From contig CBDDBH010000029.1 in assembly GCA_965225625.1 (NCBI GenBank), positions 1 through 64,000 of the forward strand: a stretch of 64,000 bases of DNA. Direction: 5' to 3'. The stretch is from CBDDBH01 sp965225625 (GTDB lineage Bacteria > Pseudomonadota > Gammaproteobacteria > JADZEE01). Below the pieces are notes generated by a model, which had not been told where the DNA came from, did not search any database, and worked only from the letters and a program-made list of their open reading frames with translations. The first letter of the stretch is position 1, and each line of letters opens with the position of its first letter. Both the position numbers and the translations under genes were made by a program. Below, piece by piece: positions 47,910 to 57,577 of this stretch.

Positions 47910-49241
47910 CTATGCAAACTGCCGATCCTTTAATATCCCATCCGCGCATTCGTTGCCAACGGCGACCGAGTCCTCCAGCGCTACAACGCTCGCGCCGCTT
48001 AAACGGGCGACGTCAGCTTCGTTCAAGCTGACTTGCAACAAACAATCGCCATTCGTCGCCGTGCGTTCCTGCAGCACTGCTTTGCGAGCATATAGCCAGG
48101 CACGGGTTTTACCTGCCGCCGACTGAACGCGTACCCATTGACGGGCACGACTTCGCTCAAAATGTTCACTCACCGCCTGTTGCAGCAGATCCATCCCCAA
48201 CCCCGTCGCTGCGGAAATCCATACACGCACGGGCCGGCCATCCTCGGCGTAATCAATGCGCGAGTCGCTCTCGGACAATAGGTCGATTTTGTTATGCACC
48301 TGGATCTGCGGGATCGCGTCAGCGCCGATCTCGACCAATACCTTGCTGACATCGTCAAAGCGCTCGCGGCTATTTTCGTCCGCGGCATCGATGACCACGA
48401 GTAACAAATCGGCATTGCGCGTCTCATCCAGGGTTGCCTGAAACGCGGCGACCAGATCGTGCGGAAGTTCACGAATAAAACCAACCGTATCGCTCAATAC
48501 CAGTGGCGGCGTGTTCGCCATTTCAATTCGGCGCAGCGTCGTATCCAGTGTCGCGAATAACTGATCGGCGGCGTAGGCATTGGCACCCGACAGACTATTG
48601 AATACGGTTGATTTACCCGCGTTGGTGTACCCGACCAGCGAAACAATAGGCAATTCCGCCTTGCGCCGCGAGCGTCGCCCCTGCCGCCGCTGTGTGTGCA
48701 ATTTGGCCAGGCGCGCATTGAGCTGGCGTATGCGTCTACCAATCAAGCGACGATCAGTCTCGAGCTGCGTTTCACCCGGCCCGCGCAAACCGATACCGCC
48801 TTTCTGGCGCTCGAGATGCGTCCAACCACGTACCAGGCGCGTTGACAGATGCCGCAATTGGGCCAGCTCGACCTGGAGTTTTCCTTCGTGTGATTTAGCT
48901 CGTTGCGCAAAGATATCCAAAATGACACCGGTGCGTTCTATCACACGACATTGCAACAGACGTTCGAGATTACGTTCCTGCCCCGGCGACAACGGATGGT
49001 CGACTAGGACAATATCGGCACAGGCTTCGGCGACAAGCGCGCGAAGTTCCTCCGCCTTACCAGTGCCCATAAAATAGCGCGAATCGGGCGATGCGCGTTT
49101 GCCCGTTAGCGTCGCCACGACGCGCACGCCGGCTGCCAGCGCCAACTCATGAAATTCGGGAAGGCTATAGGCGTTTGACCCGCGTCCGACCGTGAGGCTT
49201 ACCAGGACGGCCGTTTCGCCCGAATCGGGCCGCTCAAACAA
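47910..49241 (-). CDS. hflX: Ribosome-associated GTPase HflX
   Basis: 443 residues. The N-terminal domain has FMGTGKAEELRAL and LVDHPLSPGQERNLERLL, followed by RTGVILDIFAQRA and the linker GLRGPGETQLETDRRLI. The G domain has VGYTNAGKSTVFN (G1), LSDTVGFIRELPHDLVAAF (G3) and VHNKIDLL (G4). HflX splits stalled ribosomes under stress. It follows hfq in the conserved order miaA-hfq-hflX-hflK-hflC. Confidence 0.95.
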   Translation of the reverse strand: MFERPDSGETAVLVSLTVGRGSNAYSLPEFHELALAAGVRVVATLTGKRASPDSRYFMGTGKAEELRALVAEACADIVLVDHPLSPGQERNLERLLQCRVIERTGVILDIFAQRAKSHEGKLQVELAQLRHLSTRLVRGWTHLERQKGGIGLRGPGETQLETDRRLIGRRIRQLNARLAKLHTQRRQGRRSRRKAELPIVSLVGYTNAGKSTVFNSLSGANAYAADQLFATLDTTLRRIEMANTPPLVLSDTVGFIRELPHDLVAAFQATLDETRNADLLLVVIDAADENSRERFDDVSKVLVEIGADAIPQIQVHNKIDLLSESDSRIDYAEDGRPVRVWISAATGLGMDLLQQAVSEHFERSRARQWVRVQSAAGKTRAWLYARKAVLQERTATNGDCLLQVSLNEADVARLSGASVVALEDSVAVGNECADGILKDRQFA

Positions 49242-49334
49242 GCAAGCGTCGGCCCATCAACCTGGCAACCCGGTGCAAGGCACCGATCGCGGCAGTTCGT
49301 GACGGCATATTTGGGGCCACCGTGTCACTGTTAC

Positions 49335-49589
49335 TCAACTATCTTCATCCTCATCGCTAGCTTCCTCATCGGGGCGCGGCAGCTGAACGTTGCGCGCTGG
49401 TACGACCGTTGAGATAGCATGCTTATAAACCATCTGGCTGACCGAGTTACGCAGCAAAATTACGAATTGGTCAAAAGACTCGATCTGACCTTGCAGCTTG
49501 ATTCCGTTTACAAGATATATCGAGACCGGCACATGCTCCTTGCGCAATGTATTCAAAAACGGTTCTTGCAGCGATTGCCCTTTGCTCAT
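49335..49589 (-). CDS. hfq: RNA chaperone Hfq
   Basis: 84 residues from ATG at 49589 behind AAGGAGA. SLQEPFLNTLRKEHVPVSIY, LVNGIKLQGQIESFDQFVIL and QMVYKHAISTVVPAR form the complete Sm-like core. The C-terminal tail is short and acidic (RPDEEASDEDEDS). The 139-base gap to miaA probably holds its own promoter, though I saw no clear boxes. Confidence 0.96.
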   Translation of the reverse strand: MSKGQSLQEPFLNTLRKEHVPVSIYLVNGIKLQGQIESFDQFVILLRNSVSQMVYKHAISTVVPARNVQLPRPDEEASDEDEDS

Positions 49590-49728
49590 GGCGGTCTCCT
49601 TCTTATTATTAGTAGATTTGCGCGGTACATCACTTTGTCGTTTTAAGTCAGGGATCCGACCGCACGGAACCTGCCATCTCAATCAAAAACCAAGGTTAAC
49701 CCATTGAAAGGTGCAGGCCAAGCCAGCG

Positions 49729-50679
49729 CTAATCAAACTGTGGGCCGCTAAACATCTTCGTCGCATCGACAAAACTCAATACTTGCGAATGTACCGACGT
49801 TTCCTGGCAATCGAAACATCGCGTATTTTGTTCAGCCCGCAACCAGGTAAGCTGACGTTTCGCGAGTTGTCGCGTCGCTGCAATGGCGCGGTTGGCCATC
49901 TCATCGCGATTGATTCCACCGTCCAGGAATTGGCGCACTTGGCGATAACCAACCAGACGCATCGCCGGCATACTGTTATCGACTCGCGGCTGCTTGGACA
50001 GTTTGTCTACCTCATCAATCAGACCGGCATCGAGCATTTTCTGAAATCGCGCCGCCAGTGCAAGGTGAAACGAGGGTCTGTCTGTCGGCTTCAACACGAT
50101 TTTAACGATTTGATAACCGTCGAGCCCGACGGTTCCGTGCGCCAGCAATTCACTCATCGGTACTCCGGCAATTTCGAAGATCTCCAGCGCCCGCAATATC
50201 CGTTGTGGATCGTTGCGATGGATGCGCGCCGCTGCGAGTGGATCGACCTCTGTCAAGCGCTGGTACAGCGATGCCAAGCCCTGCATGTTCAATTGCGCCT
50301 GCAAACGCTCGCGCGTAACCCGATCCGCTGCCGGCAGCTTTGCCAAGCCGCGCTCCAAGGCACGGAAATAAAGTCCCGTGCCACCGACCAGCAGCGGCAC
50401 CCGCCCGCGAGCGCGGATACGCTCGATCTCGGCGAGTGCGTCTGTGCGGAAACGCGCCGCCGAGTAACTTTCGCTAGGGTCGCAAATGTCGATCAGGTAA
50501 TGTGGGAAACGCGCCAATACTTCGCGCTCGGGCTTCGCAGTGCCGATGTCCATACCACGATAGACCATCGCCGAATCGACGCTGATGATTGATACCCGAT
50601 AGCGTGCGGCCAACGCCACTGCCAGCTCGGTTTTCCCCGCGCCAGTGGGACCCATAATGAATATCAATGGCGCGCGCAT
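49729..50679 (-). CDS. miaA: tRNA dimethylallyltransferase
   Basis: Adds dimethylallyl to A37 of tRNAs reading UNN codons. 316 residues. FIMGPTGAGKTELAVALA is the P-loop, followed by SVDSAMVYRGMDIGTAKP, HYLIDICDPSESYSAARF, LVGGTGLYFRAL, and AMRLVGYRQVRQFLDG. Nine bases after mutL. Confidence 0.95.
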   Translation of the reverse strand: MRAPLIFIMGPTGAGKTELAVALAARYRVSIISVDSAMVYRGMDIGTAKPEREVLARFPHYLIDICDPSESYSAARFRTDALAEIERIRARGRVPLLVGGTGLYFRALERGLAKLPAADRVTRERLQAQLNMQGLASLYQRLTEVDPLAAARIHRNDPQRILRALEIFEIAGVPMSELLAHGTVGLDGYQIVKIVLKPTDRPSFHLALAARFQKMLDAGLIDEVDKLSKQPRVDNSMPAMRLVGYRQVRQFLDGGINRDEMANRAIAATRQLAKRQLTWLRAEQNTRCFDCQETSVHSQVLSFVDATKMFSGPQFD

Positions 50680-50688
50680 GAGCTTGGT

Positions 50689-52434
50689 TCAGTCGTCGCG
50701 CGCGCGCGGCCGCGCGGTACGCAACAACATCGCCGCTGTATCCACATCGATTACAACCCGATAGGGCGCGACATCGATGCCGTAACGAAGCCCGTCGCGC
50801 TGGCTTGCGTGCACCAGGCTTGCGAGCTCTGCTTGCGGCAGGTTGTCAGGCAAGCTCGCACCGATCTGCGCGATGACCTCAAGCAAAGCCTGTTCATTAT
50901 CGGCATTAGTGTGCAAGGCATCGCCCAAACCTGTGACGAAAGCGGGTGCGTCGACCTCACTACGGATCGGCGTTGGCACCGCCCGCAACACCACAAGGTC
51001 CTCACCAGCCACGCTGATGTCAATGCCACACCGTTGTAATACAGGCGCTGAATTTTCCAGCAACTGCGATACTGCAACATCCACGCGCACCGATTCGGGC
51101 ACCAACAGCGGACGCTGCTCGAGGGCGCCGGTGCGCTGCGCGCCTGTCAAAGCCTGCCGCAGGATTTCCTGACGCAGCGCAACGACATCGATAAGTGACA
51201 CTACATCCTGACGATTGCAGGTCAGGACGAACCGCGGACCAATTCTAGCCAATACCTGATCCCGGTCATCGACCTTATCGGCAGAGTTCCACGACCGACC
51301 TGACTGGTAGCCGCTTATAGCGAATTGCGGTGGTTCGCCGATAGCACTTGCCGGAGTATCGCGTGGCTGCGGATATACGGCCAGGATCGCCGTGTCGTCA
51401 CTGCGCAGCGACACTTGCACAGCCTGCCGGCTCAACACCGCCCGCACCGTGCTGAAGACAAAATCATGGACATTACGCGGTTCGCGGAACCGCACCTCCA
51501 GCTTTGCCGGATGGACATTGACGTCGAATTGGGCCGCATCTATCTCCAACTGCAGCAAATATTGCGGTTGCATATCGACATCCAGGTATTGTTCAAAAGC
51601 TCTCCGCAATGCCCGATTGACGGTCGGATCGCGAATTGCGCGCCCGCCCAAGGACAGAAACTGCACATCCGCATGGCGTGTCGCTGTACTCATGTGGCCA
51701 AGCCACCCATGTAAGCGCACATCAACTGATTGCGCATCCACCGGCAATGCGCCTTGCGCAAAAGTCGCTCCGCACAACTTGCTCAGGCGTTTGCGAACGG
51801 TTGCATCGTCGCGAGCCGCCGGAAGCCTGAGACCCGCGCGCTTTCCATACTCGAGTTCGATGGCCACATCCATGCGGCTGGCTGCGATGCGCCGGCCCAA
51901 TTGTTGAATGTGGAAGAGTTCGGTTTTTGTCGAGCGCAGGAACTTGCGCCGCGCAGGCGTATTGAAAAACAGCTCGCACACTTCGACGCTTGTACCTATC
52001 GGGTGAGCACTGGGCACCGGTCTTCCGAGCAGTTCGCCGCCCTCGACACTCAGCTTGTGCGCCTGCTCAGCGTCGCGCGTACGTGAGTTCAACGTCATGC
52101 GCGACACGGCGGCAATACTGGGTAAGGCCTCACCGCGAAAACCAAGAGAACTGATTGAACGTAGATCTTCTGCCGCGCGGATTTTACTGGTGCAGTGTCG
52201 AGTCAGCGCGAGCGTTAGATCGTGCGCTGCGATGCCGCCACCATTATCGGTAACCCTGATGAGCTGCTGGCCACCACCTTCGACGACCACGCTCAGCTGA
52301 GTTGCGCCAGCGTCAAGACTGTTTTCGAGCAGTTCCTTGACCACCGAAGCGGGTCGCTGGATGACCTCCCCGGCGGCGATCTGGTTAATTACACGCTCGG
52401 GCAACGCGCGGATACGAGGCGAGCCCACTGACAT
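50689..52434 (-). CDS. mutL: DNA mismatch repair protein MutL
   Basis: 581 residues. The GHKL ATPase region has IRALPERVINQIAAGEVIQR, LENSLDAGATQL, TDNGGGI, TSKI and LGFRGEALPSIAAVS. The C-terminal dimerisation domain is present. No DQHAxxE-type endonuclease motif is visible at the expected place (the stretch reads VVSLIDVVALRQEIL), as in MutH-dependent E. coli MutL. The family call is certain. Whether strand choice uses MutH cannot be told from this window. Confidence 0.95.
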   Translation of the reverse strand: MSVGSPRIRALPERVINQIAAGEVIQRPASVVKELLENSLDAGATQLSVVVEGGGQQLIRVTDNGGGIAAHDLTLALTRHCTSKIRAAEDLRSISSLGFRGEALPSIAAVSRMTLNSRTRDAEQAHKLSVEGGELLGRPVPSAHPIGTSVEVCELFFNTPARRKFLRSTKTELFHIQQLGRRIAASRMDVAIELEYGKRAGLRLPAARDDATVRKRLSKLCGATFAQGALPVDAQSVDVRLHGWLGHMSTATRHADVQFLSLGGRAIRDPTVNRALRRAFEQYLDVDMQPQYLLQLEIDAAQFDVNVHPAKLEVRFREPRNVHDFVFSTVRAVLSRQAVQVSLRSDDTAILAVYPQPRDTPASAIGEPPQFAISGYQSGRSWNSADKVDDRDQVLARIGPRFVLTCNRQDVVSLIDVVALRQEILRQALTGAQRTGALEQRPLLVPESVRVDVAVSQLLENSAPVLQRCGIDISVAGEDLVVLRAVPTPIRSEVDAPAFVTGLGDALHTNADNEQALLEVIAQIGASLPDNLPQAELASLVHASQRDGLRYGIDVAPYRVVIDVDTAAMLLRTARPRARDD

Positions 52435-52503
52435 TGTTCAATAGTACAACACTCTGAGCCGCTAACAGCGCTGTCCTCAAGCGCGGTCAGCTATTAGATC
52501 GGG

Positions 52504-53787
52504 CTAGGGGATTTGTAAGGTCTCGCCGGCACGCAGTCTGTCGCCCGGCATATTGTTCGCAAGGCGCAGACTCTCCGCGCTGACGTCATAGCGCCGCGCG
52601 ATTGTCGAAAGCGTCTCGCCTTTGCTGATGTGGTGTTGACGCGACGCCAGCAGCGTTCCAGGCGGTGGTGAATCTGCAAAATAACTATGGACGCCGTTCG
52701 CAATTGCCGCGGCCATGCGCTTTTGGTAACTGCGAGCACGCAGGCGTGCTTCTTCTTTCGGGTTGGAGATGAAAGCGGTTTCGATAAGCAGTGAGGGTAT
52801 ATCGGGGGACTTTAGTACCGCGAAGCCGGCGTGTTGTACGCGCTGTTTATGTACTTTACCGAGTGATTTGAGCCCATCCAGCACGTTCCCCGCAACGTCG
52901 ATGCTCGCTTCCAGCGCTGCGGTCTGCGACAGATCCAGCAACACCGACCTGAGCACGTCGTCCATATCGTCCAGCGTGACACCGCCGACAAGATCCGAGG
53001 CGTTCTCTTTCTCGGCGAGCCAGCGCGCGGCTTCACTGCTCGCACCGGACTTGGAGAGAACATAGACAGAGGAACCGTTTACACGCGAATCCTTGAAAGC
53101 ATCAGCGTGGATCGAGATAAAAAGGTCCGCCCGCTGTTCGCGCGCGCGAGCCATACGTTCGCGCAGCCGCACGTAATAATCACCGTCACGCACCAGCACC
53201 GCTCGCATTCCGCGCTGCCGATTAACTAACGCGGCCAACTCGCGTGCGATTGCCAATACGATGTCCTTCTCTCTGGTCCCGCCGCTACCAAGCGCACCCG
53301 GATCATCGCCACCGTGCCCGGCATCGATGGCGATGACAATATCGCGCAACCCATCGGCGCCGGCCTGGCTGGCAGACTTCACGGCAACGGGTGCAGCTGC
53401 CAGGTCGGGATCTATCAAATCGATTACCAGACGATGGCCATACTGGCGATTAGGCGCCAGTAACGACTTACGAATTGACACCCGCCGATGCAGATCCAAG
53501 ACCACGCGAAGATCGTGCTTATTACGCGGCGCGGCGCGGATCCCGGCCAGCAGGCGCCCGTCTTTGAGCGAGTGAGAAAGTGACTGTTGAGTCCGGCTGT
53601 CGAACATGTCGATCACGACACGCTGCGGGTTAGCCATGGAGAACACACGATAGTTGACCGGCCCGGACACATCGAAAACGATCCGGGTTTTATCCGGCGC
53701 AGGCCACATGCGCAGATTTTGAACCTCCACACCATGTGCGCTACACCACACCAAGCCTAACGCCAAAAAGCAACCAACGCGCTTCAT
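52504..53787 (-). CDS. N-acetylmuramoyl-L-alanine amidase with AMIN, Amidase_3 and LysM domains (AmiB/AmiC type)
   Basis: Periplasmic cell-separation amidase, 427 residues. A signal peptide ends near CSAHGVE. The AMIN domain (about 20-125) has MWPAPDKTRIVFDVSGP and NPQRVVIDMF. The zinc-dependent Amidase_3 domain has AIDAGHGGDDPGALGSGG, RMARAREQRADLFISIHADAF and SLLIETAFISNPKEEARL, with the catalytic glutamate in the last motif. A C-terminal LysM repeat (HHISKGETLSTIARRYDVSA) should bind peptidoglycan. It sits between tsaE and mutL as in E. coli amiB. Confidence 0.93.
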   Translation of the reverse strand: MKRVGCFLALGLVWCSAHGVEVQNLRMWPAPDKTRIVFDVSGPVNYRVFSMANPQRVVIDMFDSRTQQSLSHSLKDGRLLAGIRAAPRNKHDLRVVLDLHRRVSIRKSLLAPNRQYGHRLVIDLIDPDLAAAPVAVKSASQAGADGLRDIVIAIDAGHGGDDPGALGSGGTREKDIVLAIARELAALVNRQRGMRAVLVRDGDYYVRLRERMARAREQRADLFISIHADAFKDSRVNGSSVYVLSKSGASSEAARWLAEKENASDLVGGVTLDDMDDVLRSVLLDLSQTAALEASIDVAGNVLDGLKSLGKVHKQRVQHAGFAVLKSPDIPSLLIETAFISNPKEEARLRARSYQKRMAAAIANGVHSYFADSPPPGTLLASRQHHISKGETLSTIARRYDVSAESLRLANNMPGDRLRAGETLQIP

Positions 53788-53841
53788 TCCGAACCAACCT
53801 TCTTCGGTTATTAGTTACTATTTTGAACCTGTTAGCTACGT

Positions 53842-53897
53842 AATTTCAATAGAATTTTATATATAATAAATAAATAATTGATATTAAAGGAATTAAA
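53842..53897 (-). promoter_or_regulatory. AT-rich tract upstream of the amidase gene
   Basis: About 55 bases with almost no G or C (the core reads TATATATAATAAATAAATAA on the plus strand), in otherwise GC-rich DNA, between tsaE and the amidase. Probably an AT-rich promoter region with an UP-like element for amiC-mutL. No single box pair is decisive. Confidence 0.4.
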
Positions 53898-53928
53898 GCT
53901 TCCTCAGTCGGCCGGTAAATCGCCCGAA

Positions 53929-54393
53929 TCAGCCGTCGCCAGTGACCGGAAGGCGTTTTATCAGATCCTGGCCAGCGGCAGTGGCCGCGCCCAGTGCGAG
54001 CTGCCGAACGTCTCCGCGGATGATAAAGTCGATCTGAAGATCGGCCACTGGCAAACGATCGCCGCCGCGCTCGGGCCATTCAACCAGGCAAATCGCCTTG
54101 CCGTCGAAATGCTCACGGATCGCGAGGGCGTCAACTTCAGCAGGGTTGTTTAGACGGTAGAGATCTACGTGGTAGATATCCCCACTACTGAGTTGGTACG
54201 GCTCAACCAGTGTAAAGGTGGGGCTTTTAACCGCGCCATCGTGGCCGCGCGCACGGATAAATCCGCGCGCAAGCGTTGTTTTGCCACTGCCAAGCTCTCC
54301 ACTCAACAGTACCAAGCAACCGGCCTGCACGAGCCCTGCGAGATCCGCCCCAAACCGCTCCATAGCCTCAGCAGAGGCGATGTCGATCCGCAT
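53929..54393 (-). CDS. tsaE: tRNA threonylcarbamoyladenosine biosynthesis ATPase TsaE
   Basis: 154 residues from ATG at 54393, one base after the nnr stop. LLSGELGSGKTTLARGFIRA is the Walker A motif, then KSPTFTLVEPY, IYHVDLYRL and CLVEWPERG. It works with TsaB, TsaC and TsaD to make t6A37 in tRNA. An upstream in-frame start at 54486 lies inside nnr and is unlikely. Confidence 0.93.
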   Translation of the reverse strand: MRIDIASAEAMERFGADLAGLVQAGCLVLLSGELGSGKTTLARGFIRARGHDGAVKSPTFTLVEPYQLSSGDIYHVDLYRLNNPAEVDALAIREHFDGKAICLVEWPERGGDRLPVADLQIDFIIRGDVRQLALGAATAAGQDLIKRLPVTGDG

Positions 54394-54394
54394 C

Positions 54395-55918
54395 TTAGGT
54401 AGCCCGCAGCTCGAGCGAGGGAGGCGCTGGATTGGCCAAGCTGCGCAGGTGCGGCAGCAAATCCGTTGCCAACAAACCGCGCTCACCGTTCCTCGCGGCT
54501 AGATCCGCCGCACGCGCATGCAGCCAGGCCCCCAGTTCCGCAGCCGGACCTGGCCCTGAACCTTGAGCGAGCAGCGCCGCGACAACACCGGTCAACACAT
54601 CACCCATGCCCCCAGTGGCCATGCCCGGGTTGCCAGCGGTCACGACCGCCGGCGTTTCAACAGCATCGCTGATAATGGTGCCGGCACCTTTGAGAATGCA
54701 CACTCCGCCGTAGCGCTGCGCAATTTTTCGCGCCGCTGCGAACCGATCGCGTTGTATTGATTGGGTATCGCTTTGTAATAAGCGCGCCGCTTCACCCGGG
54801 TGTGGTGTCAATATCCAGTTGTCGCGGGCGACTGGCGCCTTCGCTAAGAGGTTCAGAGCGTCGGCGTCGACAACCATCGGCACAGCTGACTCCATGGCCC
54901 GCTTAAACAGTGTGCAGCCCCAAGGGTTCGTTCCCAAACCTGGCCCAAGTGCCAGGACGCTTACCCTATCGAGCAAACCCTCGAGATCGCTCGCCTCCTC
55001 CATGGCCCGCACCATAATTTCCGGGCGGCGCGCAATAATGGCGCCAACGTGGGGGGTGCGCGTGGCCACGGTGACGAGTCCGGCTCCAACCCGTAGCGCT
55101 GCCTCAGCGGCCATGACTGCGGCGCCGCCATATCCCAGGTCCCCACCAACCACGAGCACGTGTCCGAAATCACCCTTATGAGCTCCACGCTGACGCGCCT
55201 TCAAACGTACGCCTACGTCGCTAGCGGTTACGACGCGGGCGGCGGGTGCCGGGCCTTCAGCATAAACCGCTGCCGGTACGCCTAGCGCATCAAATACGAT
55301 GGTGCCGCAATGCTGCGGACCTTGCGCGGTAAACAAACCCCGCTTCAAACCGATAAAGCTCACCGTTAACTCAGCTTGCGCGGCTACGCCCAACACCGCA
55401 CCGGTATCAGCATCCAGGCCCGAAGGGATATCGATTGCGATAATCGGAACGTGGCTGGCATTCATCGCGGCGATGGCCGTAGCAAAATCTCCGCTTATCG
55501 GGCGCTGTAAGCCGGTACCCAAAGCGGCATCTATCAACAGATCAAACGAGCCGAAGTCTACCTGGCTCAAGCTGACATCAGACGCTGGTTCCGCCAACCA
55601 TTGGTGGGCGAAATGTAGCGCGTCGTCGCTCGAGCGGTCCCTATCGCCAAGCTGTAGGACGCTCACGTCGAGGCCGGCCTGACGCGCCGCCGTGGCTACG
55701 ACGTAGCCGTCGCCCCCATTGTTACCGCTACCGCAGACCACCAACACTCGTGCAGCGCGCGGCCAACGTAATCGCAATGCGCGCCATACGCTCTCGCCCG
55801 CACGCTGCATCAGCAAACGGCCTGGCAAAGCATGCTCAGCGATGGCAATGCGATCGAGTTCGCGCACGTCGTTTGCGCGATACAACGTCAGTGGTAACTT
55901 TTCAGCCGGATCGTTCAC
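54395..55918 (-). CDS. nnr: Bifunctional NAD(P)H-hydrate epimerase / ADP-dependent dehydratase
   Basis: Repairs hydrated NAD(P)H. 507 residues, GTG start. The N-terminal YjeF epimerase domain has VVCGSGNNGGDGYVVA and DIPSGLDADTG. The C-terminal ribokinase-like dehydratase domain has HKGDFGHVLVVGGDLGYGGA, ALGPGLG, LTPHPGEAARLL and AGNPGMATGGMGDVLTG with the catalytic Asp. Gene order nnr-tsaE-amidase-mutL is typical for gammaproteobacteria. Confidence 0.94.
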   Translation of the reverse strand: MNDPAEKLPLTLYRANDVRELDRIAIAEHALPGRLLMQRAGESVWRALRLRWPRAARVLVVCGSGNNGGDGYVVATAARQAGLDVSVLQLGDRDRSSDDALHFAHQWLAEPASDVSLSQVDFGSFDLLIDAALGTGLQRPISGDFATAIAAMNASHVPIIAIDIPSGLDADTGAVLGVAAQAELTVSFIGLKRGLFTAQGPQHCGTIVFDALGVPAAVYAEGPAPAARVVTASDVGVRLKARQRGAHKGDFGHVLVVGGDLGYGGAAVMAAEAALRVGAGLVTVATRTPHVGAIIARRPEIMVRAMEEASDLEGLLDRVSVLALGPGLGTNPWGCTLFKRAMESAVPMVVDADALNLLAKAPVARDNWILTPHPGEAARLLQSDTQSIQRDRFAAARKIAQRYGGVCILKGAGTIISDAVETPAVVTAGNPGMATGGMGDVLTGVVAALLAQGSGPGPAAELGAWLHARAADLAARNGERGLLATDLLPHLRSLANPAPPSLELRAT

Positions 55919-56010
55919 AGCAGGCGCATACCCCTAAGCTGGCGCTTACCTACGTAATGTGCATGTCGTGGTTGGCCGCGCCACATAAACCGCTCGATCC
56001 CTCTCAGGGA

Positions 56011-56553
56011 TTAGATGCGAAATACATGCTCACGGTAATAGCGCAATTCAACGATGGACTCGCGAATGTCGTCTAAAGCCAGATGCTTACCTTGTTTGCT
56101 TGGAGCCTGCTGTTGCGGGGCCCACCGGCTAACCAGCTCTTTGATGGTGCTCACATCAAGATTTCTGTAGTGAAAGTATTTTTCCAACTCGGGCATATGT
56201 CGATGCAAAAAACGCCGGTCCTGACATATGCTGTTACCGCACATAGGAGACTTACCGGCGGTCACATGACGGCTGAGAAAATCCAAAATCTCTCGCTCCG
56301 CATCCGCTTCGGTGACCGTGCTAGCAACAACCCTGGCAAGCAGACCCGACTTGCTGTGGTGACTGGTGTTCCATTCGTCCATGGATCCCAACGCCACATC
56401 GTCTTGGTGAATTGCCAGAACTGGGCCTTCAGCGACGATCTCCAACGCCCCATCAGTAACGATAGTCGCGATTTCAATAACCAGATCCCGCTCCGTATCG
56501 AGACCGGTCATCTCCAGGTCGATCCAAATTAGATTGTCTGCTTTTTCACCCAT
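56011..56553 (-). CDS. orn: Oligoribonuclease
   Basis: DEDDh exoribonuclease that degrades short RNAs and linear pGpG. 180 residues from ATG at 56553. NLIWIDLEMTGLDTERD carries the first two acidic residues, GNSICQDRRFLHRHMPELE the third, and ALDDIRESIVELRYYRE the last Asp region. Relevant to cyclic di-GMP turnover, given the EAL-HDOD protein in this window. Confidence 0.95.
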   Translation of the reverse strand: MGEKADNLIWIDLEMTGLDTERDLVIEIATIVTDGALEIVAEGPVLAIHQDDVALGSMDEWNTSHHSKSGLLARVVASTVTEADAEREILDFLSRHVTAGKSPMCGNSICQDRRFLHRHMPELEKYFHYRNLDVSTIKELVSRWAPQQQAPSKQGKHLALDDIRESIVELRYYREHVFRI

Positions 56554-56572
56554 TACACGACTGCTTCCGTAT

Positions 56573-57169
56573 TCAAACCCGGCGCCGCGTACTAATTGCA
56601 AGCGACAGCGTGTTGCCGTCCACGTATTCAAGCTCGCCGCCCAGCGGCACGCCGTAGGCGATACGGCTCACCTCGACTCCCAGTCCGCGGGCCATTTCAC
56701 CGACGTAATGGGCAGTAGCTTCGCCTTCGGGCGTGGTGCTCGTTGCTAATATTACCTCCTGTACACCGTCTTCTTGCAAATGTGTCCGCAAGATATCCAA
56801 ACCCAGGTCGTCGGGACCGATTCCATCTAATGGTGACAAATGACCAAGCAACACGAAATAGCGTCCTTTATAGCTACCACCACGTTCGATTGAGCTCACA
56901 TCGGTTGGATTTTCCACGATACACAATATTGACGGATCCCGCTTCGGATTCGAACATAGTTCACAGGTATCGGCTTCGCTGAAGTTACGGCAGCGGCTAC
57001 AGTGACCAACGCCGGCAGCAGCGCCCGCTAATGCTTCCGCGAGTATCCCTGCGCCAGCGCGATCCCGGGCAAGTAAATGGAATGCAATCCTCTGCGCCGA
57101 CTTCGGCCCAATTCCGGGCAGGCGTTTCAGAGCATCGACCAAGCGCTCGATGAGCGGCGTATGGGTCAT
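56573..57169 (-). CDS. recR: Recombination mediator RecR
   Basis: 198 residues from ATG at 57169. A helix-hairpin-helix (RLPGIGPKSAQRIAFHLL), a four-Cys zinc finger (CSRCRNFSEADTCELC), and a Toprim domain (LCIVENPTDVSSIERG and GPDDLGLDIL) follow in order. It loads RecA with RecO at gaps. It forms the dnaX-ybaB-recR set. Confidence 0.95.
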   Translation of the reverse strand: MTHTPLIERLVDALKRLPGIGPKSAQRIAFHLLARDRAGAGILAEALAGAAAGVGHCSRCRNFSEADTCELCSNPKRDPSILCIVENPTDVSSIERGGSYKGRYFVLLGHLSPLDGIGPDDLGLDILRTHLQEDGVQEVILATSTTPEGEATAHYVGEMARGLGVEVSRIAYGVPLGGELEYVDGNTLSLAISTRRRV

Positions 57170-57236
57170 CGACACAGCGTTTGGTTAACCACCGGCTGCG
57201 CGCTGAAACCTGACTCGCGGATCAACACTGCGTTGT

Positions 57237-57557
57237 CTACAGCGGTAGTTTGAAGCCTGGGGGTAATTCCAGACCGCCCGCGAGTCCCGACATGCGCTCC
57301 TTGGTGAGGTTTTCCACTTTGACGTTGGCGTTGTTAACCGCCGCGGCGACTAGATCTTCCAGCATTTCTTTGTCGTCGAGCAAACTTGGGTCAATGACTA
57401 CGCGTTTGACGTCGTGGCGTCCGGTCATGGTGACGACAACCAAACCGCCCCCAGATTCACCATCGATTTGGAGACTGGCAATCTCCTCCTGCGCCCGCTG
57501 CAGGTCCGACTGCATCTGCTGCGCTTGCTTCATCAGGTTACCCAGTGCTCCCTTCAT
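57237..57557 (-). CDS. ybaB: Nucleoid-associated protein YbaB/EbfC
   Basis: 106 residues. GALGNLMKQAQQMQSDLQRA, GGGLVVVTMTGRHDVKRVVI and LEDLVAAAVNNANVKVE are the family pattern, ending in a short Gly/Pro-rich tail. Binds DNA as a dimer. Between dnaX and recR as usual. Confidence 0.94.
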   Translation of the reverse strand: MKGALGNLMKQAQQMQSDLQRAQEEIASLQIDGESGGGLVVVTMTGRHDVKRVVIDPSLLDDKEMLEDLVAAAVNNANVKVENLTKERMSGLAGGLELPPGFKLPL

Positions 57558-57577
57558 ATTTATGGTCCTTTCGTGAT

